A stretch of DNA of 64,000 nt from Heliopora coerulea (lineage: Eukaryota > Cnidaria > Anthozoa > Scleralcyonacea > Helioporidae). Below the pieces are notes generated by a model. The model was not told where the DNA came from, made no database searches, and saw only the letters and a list, made by a program, of their open reading frames with translations. Where the stretch lies: the NCBI GenBank assembly GCA_030142905.1, contig JASJOG010000096.1, forward strand, positions 310,001 to 374,000. Reading direction: 5' to 3'. The position numbers and the translations under genes are program-made. Shown here in pieces: positions 20,673-31,280 of this stretch; position 1 is the first letter of the stretch; each line of letters starts with the position of its first letter.

Positions 20673-21730
20673 TCACGAACGATTTAGAGTTTGATAATTG
20701 TTATCATTATGTGTTGAAACACACATTCCATCAACTAACTTGGTGGTCTGCAATTTATTATGAACTAAATGGAATTTACAATACGTCAACCTAATATATT
20801 GTGAAAATAGCAGCTATGAATAGGTAGACGATCGTATCACAAAAGTTGTAATGTTTGTTTGCGTTTTGTCTAGTTTTAGACATGTGAAGTTGTTATCTTA
20901 TTTTTGTAACCAGCACCATAATTAGACCTCTCGAAAATGTCAGTTACCGATCTGGCTTAAAAGGTTTCTGTTTATGTTATCGAATGTAAGGTCAAGGTAC
21001 AACTTGGTATTGTGAAATCCTTGCTCTGGTTTGTATTAGTCCTGCCTATATTGATTGAATACTTTGCTGAATTCCAGATATGATGTAATCCTATTCAGAT
21101 CAGAATTGAACTCAAAATGCGATGTGAAACTGTGAAATGACATAACTGACAAAAGAATTAGTATATTCTGATTTTACCATTATAATTTTACAAAGAACTA
21201 CATACATTTAGTGCTGGAAAATCTTTTTCAAACATCCTTGTTAATTATGTTACATTCCAAACAACGCCTTCGCCTGGCAGAGCAAAAGACTTGGTCAGAA
21301 TGTGTTTGATTGGTCAACTCCTACTGTTACTCACTGTCAACCAAAACTGCCCACTAAAAGCATAAAAAGAGATGCTCCTTTGCCAACAAAAAGAATAAAG
21401 CAGAGGAGACAACAGCAGAGAGCAGAAAGAACCAATGAAGAGAGTCAACACGGGCAGACAAAACAGAGTTGGAAAGCCAGTAGAAGAGGACTCAGACTCA
21501 GAAGAACTACTTGCTGGAGTGAACAGTTATTGAACATTTATGAACCATTAGTTATTGTAGTTTGTTTTGTGATTCCAATAAAGATCCCAGTACCTCGCCA
21601 AAGCGTGACTCTACCGACCTAACTACCCCTCATTTAACAATTATTTTCCCTCACTTTACCTAACACTTGATAGCTGGGCTCATCTTTTACATCTATCTCA
21701 ACATTTTTGGCATCTCTTGATCTCGACAAA
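20673..21730 (-). pseudogene. Paralogue of the ITAM-like receptor tail, split by a solo LTR
   Basis: On the minus strand, 21730-21644 codes SRSRDAKNVEIDVKDEPSYQ and VLGKVREN, closely matching the end of the intact receptor exon at 63.5 kb (SRKARNVAIDVKDESSYQEL). The frame is cut by a 930-bp insertion and resumes at 20709 with NDNNYQTLNRS and a TGA at 20673-20675. Ignoring the insertion, the tail keeps two YxxL motifs (YQVL, YQTL) separated by 10 residues, as in the paralogue. Upstream, near 21735-21760, a diverged GNY block may match the DNYQSL block of the paralogue, but the frame is shifted and the transmembrane part is missing because a PLE lies there. The 3' UTR below 20672 is also conserved with the paralogue. 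Confidence 0.7.
20710..21639 (+). mobile_element. Solo LTR (930 bp) inserted in a receptor tail exon
   Basis: Starts TGTGTTGAAACACA and ends CATTTAACA, so it has the TG...CA ends of an LTR. It is flanked by the direct 4-base duplication ATTA (20706-20709 and 21640-21643). Joining the flanks restores homology to the intact receptor exon, which fixes both borders. A polyadenylation signal AATAAA is at 21577-21582, consistent with plus-strand orientation. No internal gag-pol region, so it is a solo LTR left by recombination. The superfamily cannot be decided from the LTR alone. Confidence 0.7.
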
Positions 21731-21834
21731 ATAGTTACCAGCGTTTTACCGGGCGGAAAGCGAAGTCGTAATATAAAAATAAAAGCCCAGCTCAATATTC
21801 TCACAGAAAGAGACATTGATTAAAAATATATTTT

Positions 21835-21870
21835 ACTGACGTTTCGTCGCTAGACGCGCGACATCAGAGT
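21835..21870 (-). ncRNA. Hammerhead-like ribozyme motif of the PLE (candidate)
   Basis: On the minus strand the text ctctgatgtcgcg...tctagcgacgaaacgtcag contains a CUGA-N-G core, a helix II of TCGC pairing with GCGA, and a GAAAC box, in the order of a hammerhead ribozyme. PLE hammerheads are known. The core base after CUGAUG is U where A is usual, so activity is doubtful. Confidence 0.35.
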
Positions 21871-21991
21871 AGAAAAGAATACTGAGAGTTAGCATTTTAA
21901 ATCATATTTACATAGTATAGGATAACACAAAGCCAATGAAAAAAGAGGAAGGTGTGAGAACAGGAAAAAGCGATGAGAAAAGAGGTATAAA

Positions 21992-22273
21992 TTAAAATAA
22001 GACAAGGGGAACAGAGCGGATGGTTTCATTGAGTTCGGGTTTAAATTTAGAAATGAGAAGGCTTTCCCTAATTAACAATTCCGAAGCGGTTTTGCAATAG
22101 GACATAATGGTACAATAGGACATAAAGATAATATGATGCAATGGTGCAATAGGACATAAAGATAAAATCCCCAAGTGTTCAGAGATTCGCGTGTGTAAAT
22201 GGCGGCAAGTTTGGCCAAAATACAGTGCTCCGCAGCACTGACACTTATATTTATAAACTACATGCGATCTCAT
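21992..22273 (-). pseudogene. PLE GIY-YIG endonuclease domain with internal tandem duplication
   Basis: GIY-YIG nuclease fused to PLE RTs. The signature appears as VVYKYKC, CCGALYFGQT, then RHLHTRISEHLGI (catalytic Arg) followed by a C-terminal KPELNETIRSVPLVLF. Between EHLGI and ASELLI a cat-aat-rich DNA phrase (caataggacataa) is repeated three times (about 22096-22160), inserting a run of PIAPLHHIIFMSYCTIMSYC not expected in the family. This replication-slippage insert probably spoils the fold. Confidence 0.75.
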
Positions 22274-23223
22274 TAACTTGGGAATGACATCTTTGAATTG
22301 AAAAAAATCTGACAGACGCCTGCCTGGCTTAAAGACAATGCAAAGGTCAATGTCAGGAAAACAAGAAGATAGAAGTTGACCAACTGTGTACAGATCCGTA
22401 GTGAGTGTGTACCGGTAAAAGGAAGACAGAAGTAAATGACTCGTTTATTAATGTTATCTAACGGTGAAGAAACAGGAACGGAAATAGTTTTATCCAGAAA
22501 AACGCTAAGGCAACGTTCAAACAATGCTGACGGGTAACCGTTGCTAAGAAAAAGATTTTTAAGTTTCAATACTTCCAAATGAAAAACCTGATAGGACGAG
22601 CATATCTTAAAATACCTATCTAGTAAACAATAAACAAGATTGCGTTTAAATGAAAGGGGGATGAAGCTATCAAAATTAGTGAAGAGGCCGGTAAAAGTGG
22701 GTTTGCGGGAAACCGAAGTTGAGAAGCCATTACTACGTTCAATGCAGACATCAAGGAAAGGAAGTGATCCGTTGGTTTCTAATTCATAACTAAAATTAAT
22801 ATTTTCATGTTTGCGGTTAAGATAATCTAAAAAAGGTTGAACATGCTCTTGAGATCGAAAAATAATAAGACAGTCGTCAACATATCTGCGAAAATAAAGG
22901 GGCTTTAAAGAGCTGGGACAGTTATCCAGCCAGTTTTTCTCATGATACGACAAAAAAATATTGGCGAACAAAGGACGAAGAGGCGAGCCCATGGCAACGC
23001 CATCGATCTGTTCGTATAGACATCCATTGAATAGAAAATGACAATTTGTAACTGCAAAACATAAAAGACTACGGAACTGAACATGCGAAAAACCTAAATA
23101 ATGTGTCGATTTGTGAAAAAGTTTCTGAATGATGATTTCAATGGTTTCGTCGAGTGGAACGTTGGTAAATAAGGAGGAGATATCAAAACTTGACATGAAA
23201 ACGTTATCAGTATTAAGGTTCAA
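22273..23223 (-). pseudogene. PLE reverse transcriptase (partial)
   Basis: Telomerase-like RT of the Penelope type. Visible: FDISSLFTNVPLDETI (first catalytic Asp region), IDGVAMGSPLRPLFANIF, RRYVDDCLIIF (YVDD catalytic pair, about residue 114), SLPFLDVCI, SRKPTFTGLFTNFDSF and a thumb-like C-terminus. The last ~30 residues are out of frame: the normal IVFKPGRRLSDFF text lies in the next frame, so a one-base shift occurred near 22350. The RT has lost its N-terminal part at 23223. Confidence 0.85.
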
Positions 23224-23723
23224 AGTACTTGGTCCTTTAGAATTCAGAAAACTACTTATTCAGGTTTCCCAGTCTTTGCCATTGCATTATAATACAATTT
23301 AAATTTTAGAAATAATTTATGTTATAAATATAACAACCATATAGCTCATAAAAAGTCATAAAGTGTCCTGAAAGGCACTTCCATGTTTTAAATGTTTCTT
23401 TCTAAAGTTTGAATTCTCATCAGAAGGCAATCCTCTGTGTGCTTGCATCATACTGGGTTAATCTGAATGACCTGGTAGTTGAGATGGGAATGTAAATAAA
23501 CTATAAGACACCAAAGAATATTCTGGCCAACACTACACTTCTCCATATGAAATTCCAGCCTTTGCCTCCATATTGACTAGTACATTGTAAGTTTGAAACA
23601 GACACACTGAAACAGGACCTTCATCACCATCTGTGACCATGTCACTATATAAAGGAAAAGTTATAAAAAACCAGTCCATAAAAAAACTTCATATTCTGAA
23701 TTTTCCTGGAATCAATATTAAAC
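23224..23723. other. Intergenic, nothing recognised
   Basis: No gene-like frame, repeat or RNA gene that I can support. Confidence 0.35.
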
Positions 23724-24135
23724 AGGGTTCATACTGATGAAAGATCCCAAAATTCCAGGAGTTTTCCAGGGTAGCAACGCTACTTTTCCAGGATCCAACC
23801 CCTAGTTTTCTTCTTTGGCAAAAAGAGCAAGAATGTAATCTTCCTTATGACAACAGTACAACATTTTGTTGCTTTCAGTACAAGAATTAAGCAATAATGA
23901 ACTCACGACTCGATTTAATTTGGATTTGATAGAAAAGCAAGGACAAGAGTAAACAAATCTATTTTGTGTATGAAAAAAGGAACTTTAGTGAATGTACGAA
24001 TTGACAGGTCTGGATTATCCAGGTTCAAATTCTTTACAAAATTCCAGGAGGATTCCAGGAGAATTACAGGAGTACCCAGAAAACAGCTGTTATTCCAGGA
24101 GTTTTCCAGGGCCCTGGAAAGAACCGTATTAAGGG
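23724..24135. repeat. Repeat built on the phrase ttccaggagttttccaggg
   Basis: The start (cagggttcatac) and end (ccctggaaagaaccgt) look like imperfect inverted termini, and ttccagga/ttttccaggg phrases recur at about 23755-23800 and 24045-24115. This pattern is typical of hAT-type MITEs in animals. No coding capacity. Confidence 0.45.
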
Positions 24136-25555
24136 CTGAGAGCGACTGAGGTGCCGGTGAACACAAGCTAAATTCTACTCGAAAAAATCGTTTATACATT
24201 ACCAAACTAATGAAAAAGTAATGGCTTACGTCCTCTTCAATAGATTCAGAAATGTAATGAAAATCGTCCTCCTAGTTTTCCAAATACAGCAGTTTTAGTG
24301 AGCCAACTTTGGTTTTCGCCATATTGTTTCTAGTTGAAATGCGCTGAGTATACCCTCCAAGAACATGAAGGATGCGGACATGCGCAGTTAAAAAAGTGTG
24401 ACAAGTTTCCTCGCGAGTGGGACTTCTGGTTAATTCTTTATTCCGTGCCAACGATGTTGATAAACTTGTCGCCCAACATTTCAAAATTCCCTACCATTCG
24501 GGTTCATTCATGTGAGTCTGAGCTGTCACACTAATCTCGAGGTAATCATAGCCGTGACATAAAAGGTGCCTCATTTTCAAACTTGGAACCCTCCAACCTT
24601 ACGGTTTTAAAACTGTCTTTGTTTTCTTTACAAAAATGTTTTCCTCCCTCTCACACATTTTTATTTCCTGTCCTCATTAGATATTCATCACACCTTTGTT
24701 TAACGACCCCTCCCAGCGTCAGATTACTGATCGATGATAAATAATGAGAATAATAAGATGACAGTCCGTCCTCGTTATGGTTGTGCTTAGTTACCGTCGT
24801 ATCATCTGTTTACCCAAATTTATGTCTCTCCTTTTTTGAACATAAAGCACCTGATGTTTTCGATTTCACCTCACAATTTACTCTAACGAAGGAATGTCAC
24901 TTGAAATGTCATTATCTTTTTTGGCAGAGTACTGCCCTTAAACTCTCTTCTTCGTTGAGAACTGTCTTCGCCAAGGCACTTCATTTTTGACACTAATCTC
25001 GGATCTCCAACTGCGAATCCAACCTGCGATCCTGCGAATACTGACAGTGCTCTGTGAACTGAGCTGCGAAGCCCGCAGTTGAGTGCATAGTCAGGAATTT
25101 CATGTTCATGTGGATGGTAATGACGATGATGTGAAGAGTATATTTAGGAATATTAGGCATTTATGCTCGATCATATGAAATGTAGTCAATATTAAATGAA
25201 AGTAAAATTACGAGTGTCTGAATCAAACACTTTAGTACCGAAATGGGACCAGATGCGAAAAATCCAACTCTTGGGACTTTGCCCGGTATCATCTATCTAA
25301 ATCACCGGCCCTGCGAGTTCATTGGTGCTCTGCCATCTGACAAAACCATCAGAAAATCCTAAATTCACTGTTAAGTTCTCTGTACATTCAAAATAGTTCT
25401 CCGACTAGTCTAACACATTTTATTTCGAGATAAATAGAAACATTTAAATAATTCTGCTTCAGCTCAACTGTTGGACATTTCAGTACAATTCACATTTGGT
25501 GATCGACACCTGATCTTGGCACCAAGGGTAAAAACAATATATGGATTATATTAGC
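24136..25555. other. Intergenic, nothing recognised
   Basis: Only short chance frames. No RNA gene or clear repeat. Confidence 0.3.
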
Positions 25556-25646
25556 TTTAACCCTTTGCCTGTCCCGTGCATCACATATGACACACACTGC
25601 ACGGTGAACAATAACATCAAAAAAAGGCCAGACAGGCAAAGGGTTA
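25556..25646. repeat. Small hairpin repeat
   Basis: The termini aaccctttgcctgtc (25558-25572) and gacaggcaaagggtt (about 25631-25645) are perfect inverted 15-mers, with a second nested pair ccgtgca / tgcacgg inside. About 90 bases in all; a tiny MITE or cruciform. Confidence 0.55.
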
Positions 25647-28069
25647 AAAGACTGCGCTTCTTTCGCTTATCGTTTTACTGCTGCATTAGAGCACACGCAA
25701 TGCATGACGGTTGCGAGTCAGGAAGCAGTTTAGAAGTCGCTCGGATTGTTTTTGTTGTCATCCGCAAGCAATCGTGCTACAATCGACTTACGTTTAACAA
25801 CTTTTGTTTGTGTTGCATCAACTACTGCAACAATGCAAATGAAATTTTTTAAAAGTTGCAGGTCCCATCAAATCGAAACTTGTAAGACGGAACGCGCTGG
25901 ATCAGATGGGACCTAAAGCAAGTCAGAAAAAAATTACCCGTTGATAAATGCAAAAATAACGACATCAAAAACCCTGAATTTAATCCTAGCCTAATCTATC
26001 ACAAAATTAACCCTATAAGTTAAAACAAAGCGGAAAAAGTCAAATCACAAGTGTTGGTGACCTGATTAAGATAGATGAGATCTCGTGTTGTCTTTTTAAA
26101 CAGGAATATCGAAACTAGTCCCCTCCCTCAAAAAGGAAGCAGGCAACAGCATTCTTTAAATACGGACTAAGGAGGCGGCAGAAGTTTACCGCAGACGTTT
26201 ATTGTGTTTAGAGGATCATATTTATACCTCATAACTCTAAAGGTATGCGTCATTTGTAGTTTGCATATGGTTTTTATTCCTGTTTGTGAAAGTGGAAGTA
26301 ATGTCATTGTCGTACATTAACCATTTTTCAACGAAGAGTTGTGTAATATATTCATAAATTGTAGTTTAGTTTATGCATGCATGTATAAGAGGATACAGGT
26401 CCTTGCCTTCGGCACAGACATTGTATTGGTCTTGTTTTGTAAAGAAAACGACGCTTTGACAAGTTGCTCTTAGTTTTGTTTCGTATAATTTGGAAATATA
26501 GAACCGGGCTTTCCCTGGGTAACATCTGTTTCTGCCGTGAACAAGATCGTATTTAAGACGGGTGTCATCATCTCGTTGGCCAATACTTACTCTCAGAATG
26601 GGTTCGATAACTTTACATTGTGTAATATTTTTAGTGTAAGTCATTCGTTTTAAGAATTTGATACCGAAGATTCAGCCAACATTGCATTTGTGCAGTTAGG
26701 GTTCTCTTTTTCGGAGTGATGAAAGAGGGTCCCTACATTAGTGTGTATTTTCAATACAAAACAGAGTTAAATTCGGCATTTCAGTGAACTTTAAGACAGA
26801 CGTTCTTTCCTTATGGCATGTTGGGTTATCATACAATAATTATTGTAATTTAATATATTTAGAAATCATACCTTCTTTTCATCCCATAAGTTCCCCTACT
26901 GAACTTATATAATACTTTGCATGACATGACTTTTCTACAGTACATGTCTGATGATTCTTATTTTGATCAGCAGTGTTTAATCTAGGTCGATATCTTTTCT
27001 CAAATAAGGAAATGGATACAGACTGCCATATTTCCTTAAAATCTATACTTTAAATTTATTGTTTCAGCCATTTTATTCAGAGTTGGTAATGGGATCAAGA
27101 CTGCAGTTCCTAATGTGATTGGGGGTTAAGTACCTTATCAAACTAATTTACATGTGCACATTTGACTTGGGGCGAAAATGCGTACTTTTTACGAGTTGCC
27201 TTGGTTACAATGATAAAGAACGAGACAGTTGCTGCAAGGTCAAAATCAAGAAAAATCTTGGCATGACAAAATTCTACCCTTTTGGTATTTTAAGGCACTC
27301 TTATAAGAAATCCTTGATTTCGATAAAATACTTACCTACAGCTGTAAGCTCGATAGGTTTTTCAAGTTTTCCTTCAAGAAAATCGAAGTGGCAACTTTGA
27401 ACCACCTAGTGAATCCCTCTGCTCGCTTTAGCAAAGATCGAGTTATTTTCACGATAATTATGGAGTATCTTCGGCGCACTTTTTTCCACTAACATCAATA
27501 TTTTCTGGTTCATTGAGCTTATATATATATTTATAAAATAACATGCGTCCTAGAGACACGGTGGACGTCATTTTCATTTTTTATTAGAGTACAGAGACTT
27601 GAATGACGTCACAAAAACTCGAGAAAACCTTGGTTATTTTATAAAACAAATAGAAAATAACTTTCGTGTCTGTACTGTGATAGAAACATGAATAGCGCCG
27701 TTTCAACTAGCATTATTAGATAATGGCTAACCGGAAAGATTACCTTATAGAGCTAATGGCTACCCGGAAAGAGTACTTGATAAAGCTTTTAGTCAAGTCG
27801 AAAAAGACAAACTAATTGGACCCGCCAAAGGGCCAGTCCATTTAAAACTTTCATGGATAGGACAAATTTCCGAAACTTTTGGATAATTGATCAAGTTAAT
27901 CACTGAGCAAACATTTTTGTCGCTAGATTCGCTGGAATTTTTTGGACAAAAACTATCCTCCCACCCACTCACAAAGGGTCTCTGCCTGCTTCTTCATCAA
28001 GCTGTGTTGTTTACGAATTTAAATGCAAATATCGATCTCGCTATGTGGGTAGAACTAATCAGAGACTGG
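25647..28069. other. Mostly unassigned, with one candidate Cys-containing exon
   Basis: The minus frame at 26366-26644 (92 codons, ending in a stop) codes a soluble-looking sequence with five cysteines (ITQCKV, GRNRCYPGKARFY, LRATCQS, YNVCAEG, IHACIN). It reads like a protein exon rather than random sequence, but I recognise no family, and splice borders are unclear. The rest of the stretch shows nothing. Confidence 0.25.
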
Positions 28070-28250
28070 GAAGCCGTTCACACTAGCGTGTTAGATCGAT
28101 CTGAGATCGATCTAAGTCAAAATCGATCAGAGTGTGAACACTTGAATGCCAACTGAGATCGATCCAAACGAGTGTGACCGCCCTCACGAAGCGAACTGAG
28201 ATCGATCTCAGATCCATTCAAGTTAGATCGATCTCAGTGTGAACGGCCCC
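28070..28250. mobile_element. MITE with GCCGTTCACAC ends and AGATCGATCT palindromes
   Basis: Inverted ends gccgttcacact (28073-28084) and agtgtgaacggc (28235-28246) enclose several copies of agatcgatct/gagatcgatc in both directions. A second internal GTGTGAACAC/GTGTGACCGCCC pair adds sub-terminal symmetry. About 175 bp, non-coding; typical non-autonomous DNA transposon. Confidence 0.7.
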
Positions 28251-31200
28251 TTGGTGATAGGATCAAGCAACATGTTCCTAGCGTCATCAGAAATAAAACT
28301 CAGCCATCACGTCAACAACCAGAACGACAATGCCGTTCCAGTCAATTTATCAGCTGTGATTCAGCTGTTGGCAAACACCTTCTGTGTAACAAGTCTTGCA
28401 CCGAAATCTACTGAGATGATAATTTTAGAATTCTTTACAAATGCCGTTCCGTCATTCAAATGAAAGTGATGTAAGCCATTTACATAAAACTTAATGATCC
28501 GGATCTGTGCCGGCAAAAGGAATTTCTTTTCCAACTAGCCCAATTTTGACCCTCCCTCATACCGTTGGCTCGATGACATCAGCTTTCCTTGAGACAGTAT
28601 AAGCAGGTGATTTGTTTCTTTAGTCAGGAGACGTATAGCACTTGATAAGTGGTCTGCCGAAATGCATCGTGCTTTTTCTTAATTTTTCAGGCCTGCTCTT
28701 TACGTAGAATTTTACCTCTTTAAGTTTCATACAGTTTTTTTAAGAACTAAACGGTCCAACAGTCTTTGGTAACTGTGTATACCTCTTTAGTGTGTTTATT
28801 TTATCTTCATTTTGTCTTACTTTATCTTAACCTAAAGTGAATGAATGTTAAACATTTTTGGGGTGTAACTAAGCGTATTTATTCTAACGTAACACGACCG
28901 TTAGAAAGATCGTATTTCAGATAAAGTACGAGGAACTCTCACGTAGTAAGGCTTTCGAATTTGTCACGGTACTCAACATGGATTAAATTGGGCTGAGATA
29001 AAAACCAAGATTCGAAAAAAAAATGCAAAAATAAGTTCGATTCTGCACGTCTCACCCCAGGATAAATTGTGACAATTAAGCTTTAATTGTCTGGCGAGAT
29101 TAGAAACTTTCGTTGATGTAAAATAAACCTTCAAATGAATACATGATTATACATGTCAATTATATTACTATCGCTTGATCTTAATCTTCTTAATCTGAAT
29201 GAACCAGCCGTTTTCCATGAGCCGCATAATGGTTTTGTTTGTCCGCGAACCAAGTTAAAGTTGACTTCGATATGGACGCGGGTCTCGTAGTCAAATCAGT
29301 GATGTCGAAGTGCGCTCTAGTGAGGGCGCCAAAAGTCTGTAAAACACATGGAGGAAAGGATCAGTTAACGCGTGTCTTGTTGAATGTTGACACCCTTAAA
29401 TGAGTGCACTTTGACAAAATTCTCCCTCATCTAATTCTTTCACTTTTGCGCTTACATCGGGATTAAAATAAAACAATCTTGTCCCCCAGATTGCTTCCCA
29501 ATTATATATCCAGACATTCTTAAAGAAGAACAAAAACGTTCAGTTGTAATAAGAAAATCTAAATTTGACTATGTTACCTGAATCAAGTCATTACACCCAC
29601 GTCAACATTGCGAGGTCTTGACCTTTTTATCTTTCCACTAACCACAAATCCTGTCACCTGCATCCGGTCGTCCCTTCTAATTAACAAATAGAAAATAGCT
29701 TGAGGGTTGCTGTGCTGTGCATAGAATCCTAGATGGGTGCTGCAATAGAATACTCGTGTTTGGGTCAGAGTATCCGTGCACGGAAAATTTTCCCTAAAGG
29801 TGTACCGAAGTTTGTGTGGCACGTTAAGTTTATTTTATGAAAAGAAAAAAAAAATTGAAAAAAAAGGGAAAAAAGTTCTGTTTTATAAAACACTGAGTTA
29901 ATTTTCAATGTTTTCGAAGTCTTAATGGCCTAAAACTTAGTCTGTAGTTTCATATCGAACACGCTTTTGATATTACACCATAACGCAACCGGAGATCGCT
30001 TATCAACACGAGTATAAAAAAGACCACCCAAAGAGGGAATTCGCTACCATTGTAAATGGAATTGCGACAGGCTAAATTAATGGGGATCACACGTGGCTTA
30101 CTTCATCGTTAATTCATGGCTAAAAATTTGTAAGAAACTGGCTTCTGAGACAATTTACGAGGCAAAAAACAAAACAAGCCCTCCATAAAACTCAACTAGT
30201 CAGGGTACACGGTCTTTGCCCGGGATCATTCCAGGATGGTTATTCTTGAGGATATGATTATGGTTGCAACATATATATGTTAGGTATGATATTTAAGTCA
30301 CTTTTTCCGAGGTATTGATAGCTAATGATGCTCATCTGGTCATGGTGAGTTCAAATATGTAATTGAATCTTCTGTAAGTCTTGTGCAAAATTATATTGCT
30401 GCTCAGCTTCTTTCCATTTCAAGAAAGCTGTAAACAAAGCTATTTTCAATACTTTGAATGTAAGAAATGCATGTAGGATTAGGGTTGGGAATAGTGTTAG
30501 GATTAAGATTTGAGTCTGGATTAAGTTATACTGAAGTTTGAAAATTGTCACAAAGATAGATTAGAGTAATATTTTGGTGCCAATTTGAATGGCTAAATGT
30601 TGAGTCTGTCGGGTTAAAACTGGGACCAAATCAATGTTCATCTACCACCATAATGAACTTCTTATAAATTTACAATAATTATTACAGCCTCTACATGTCA
30701 ACTGGACAAAAATTTGTAAATCCATATCAGTAGTTGTCAAAACGACCAAATTTTTTTGTGTGGTTTTGTCTTCTAATTTCACTGAACAATAATATATTCT
30801 AATAATCCAAACTAGTAATACCTTGGCATGGTTTTTGATCAGTATTCCATTGTTAATGTTTTATTTCTTCATAAATATGCCTATGATACAGTTTCTTGAA
30901 AAATTGTATTGAGTCCCAAAACTTATATGGTGTAGCCTTTTGCAAGAAGAATAAAATTGCATGTCAAGATCAAAAACTGTTATGAAAGATGGAGTTTGGA
31001 CAGTTTCTATGGCAGTGATGATCCTCTAAAATGACTCTTGATAACTGTTCAATATCATTTAATTTAAAAATAGGGATAGTCTATGCCAATTTTTCTTTTC
31101 ATCAAAGTTTCTCTATAGATCAGCGAATCAATATGCTGGTATTGAATGCTGGTGATTCTGTAGCTCCAAATCTTAACGAAAACTAAATATCCTTTTCCTG

Positions 31201-31280
31201 TGGAACAAAATTGGATTTCTTACTTTCTTTTTTAAATTGTACGTATTAATTACCCATTCCACTTAAAAAGTATTTATGAA
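28251..31280. other. Mostly unassigned
   Basis: No gene recognised apart from a candidate exon pair on the minus strand described separately (29190-29830). The rest contains only chance frames and A/T-rich text. Confidence 0.3.
29190..29830 (-). other. Candidate two-exon coding region, unrecognised
   Basis: The minus strand has an open stretch of 50 or more codons to 29658 (SNPQAIFYLLIRRDDRMQ) ending at a phase-0 donor (CAG|GTGACA). About 320 bases on, after an acceptor tgttttacag, 29336-29190 codes 48 residues and a stop (TFGALTRAHFDITDLTTRPA, then STLTWFADKQNHYAAHGKR). The phases match, and composition is protein-like. I recognise no family. The 5' start is not defined, so this may be the 3' end of a gene or a relic. 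Confidence 0.25.

Larger units (their letters stand above)
21817..23223 (-). mobile_element. Penelope-like element (RT plus GIY-YIG), 5' truncated
   Basis: PLE order RT then GIY-YIG endonuclease is seen on the minus strand, followed by a hammerhead-like motif at 21835-21870 near the element end. It directly abuts the receptor-tail relic at ~21760-21816, so it has replaced or displaced the upstream part of that exon. The N-terminal third of the RT is missing beyond 23223. One frameshift near 22350 separates the two domains. Confidence 0.85.

Noticed and set aside
21302..21622. Plus-strand basic protein at the end of the solo LTR
   Set aside because: It lies wholly inside the LTR, with AATAAA in its 3' part. 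Another frame with an acidic end is equally short, and no gag or pol domain is visible.
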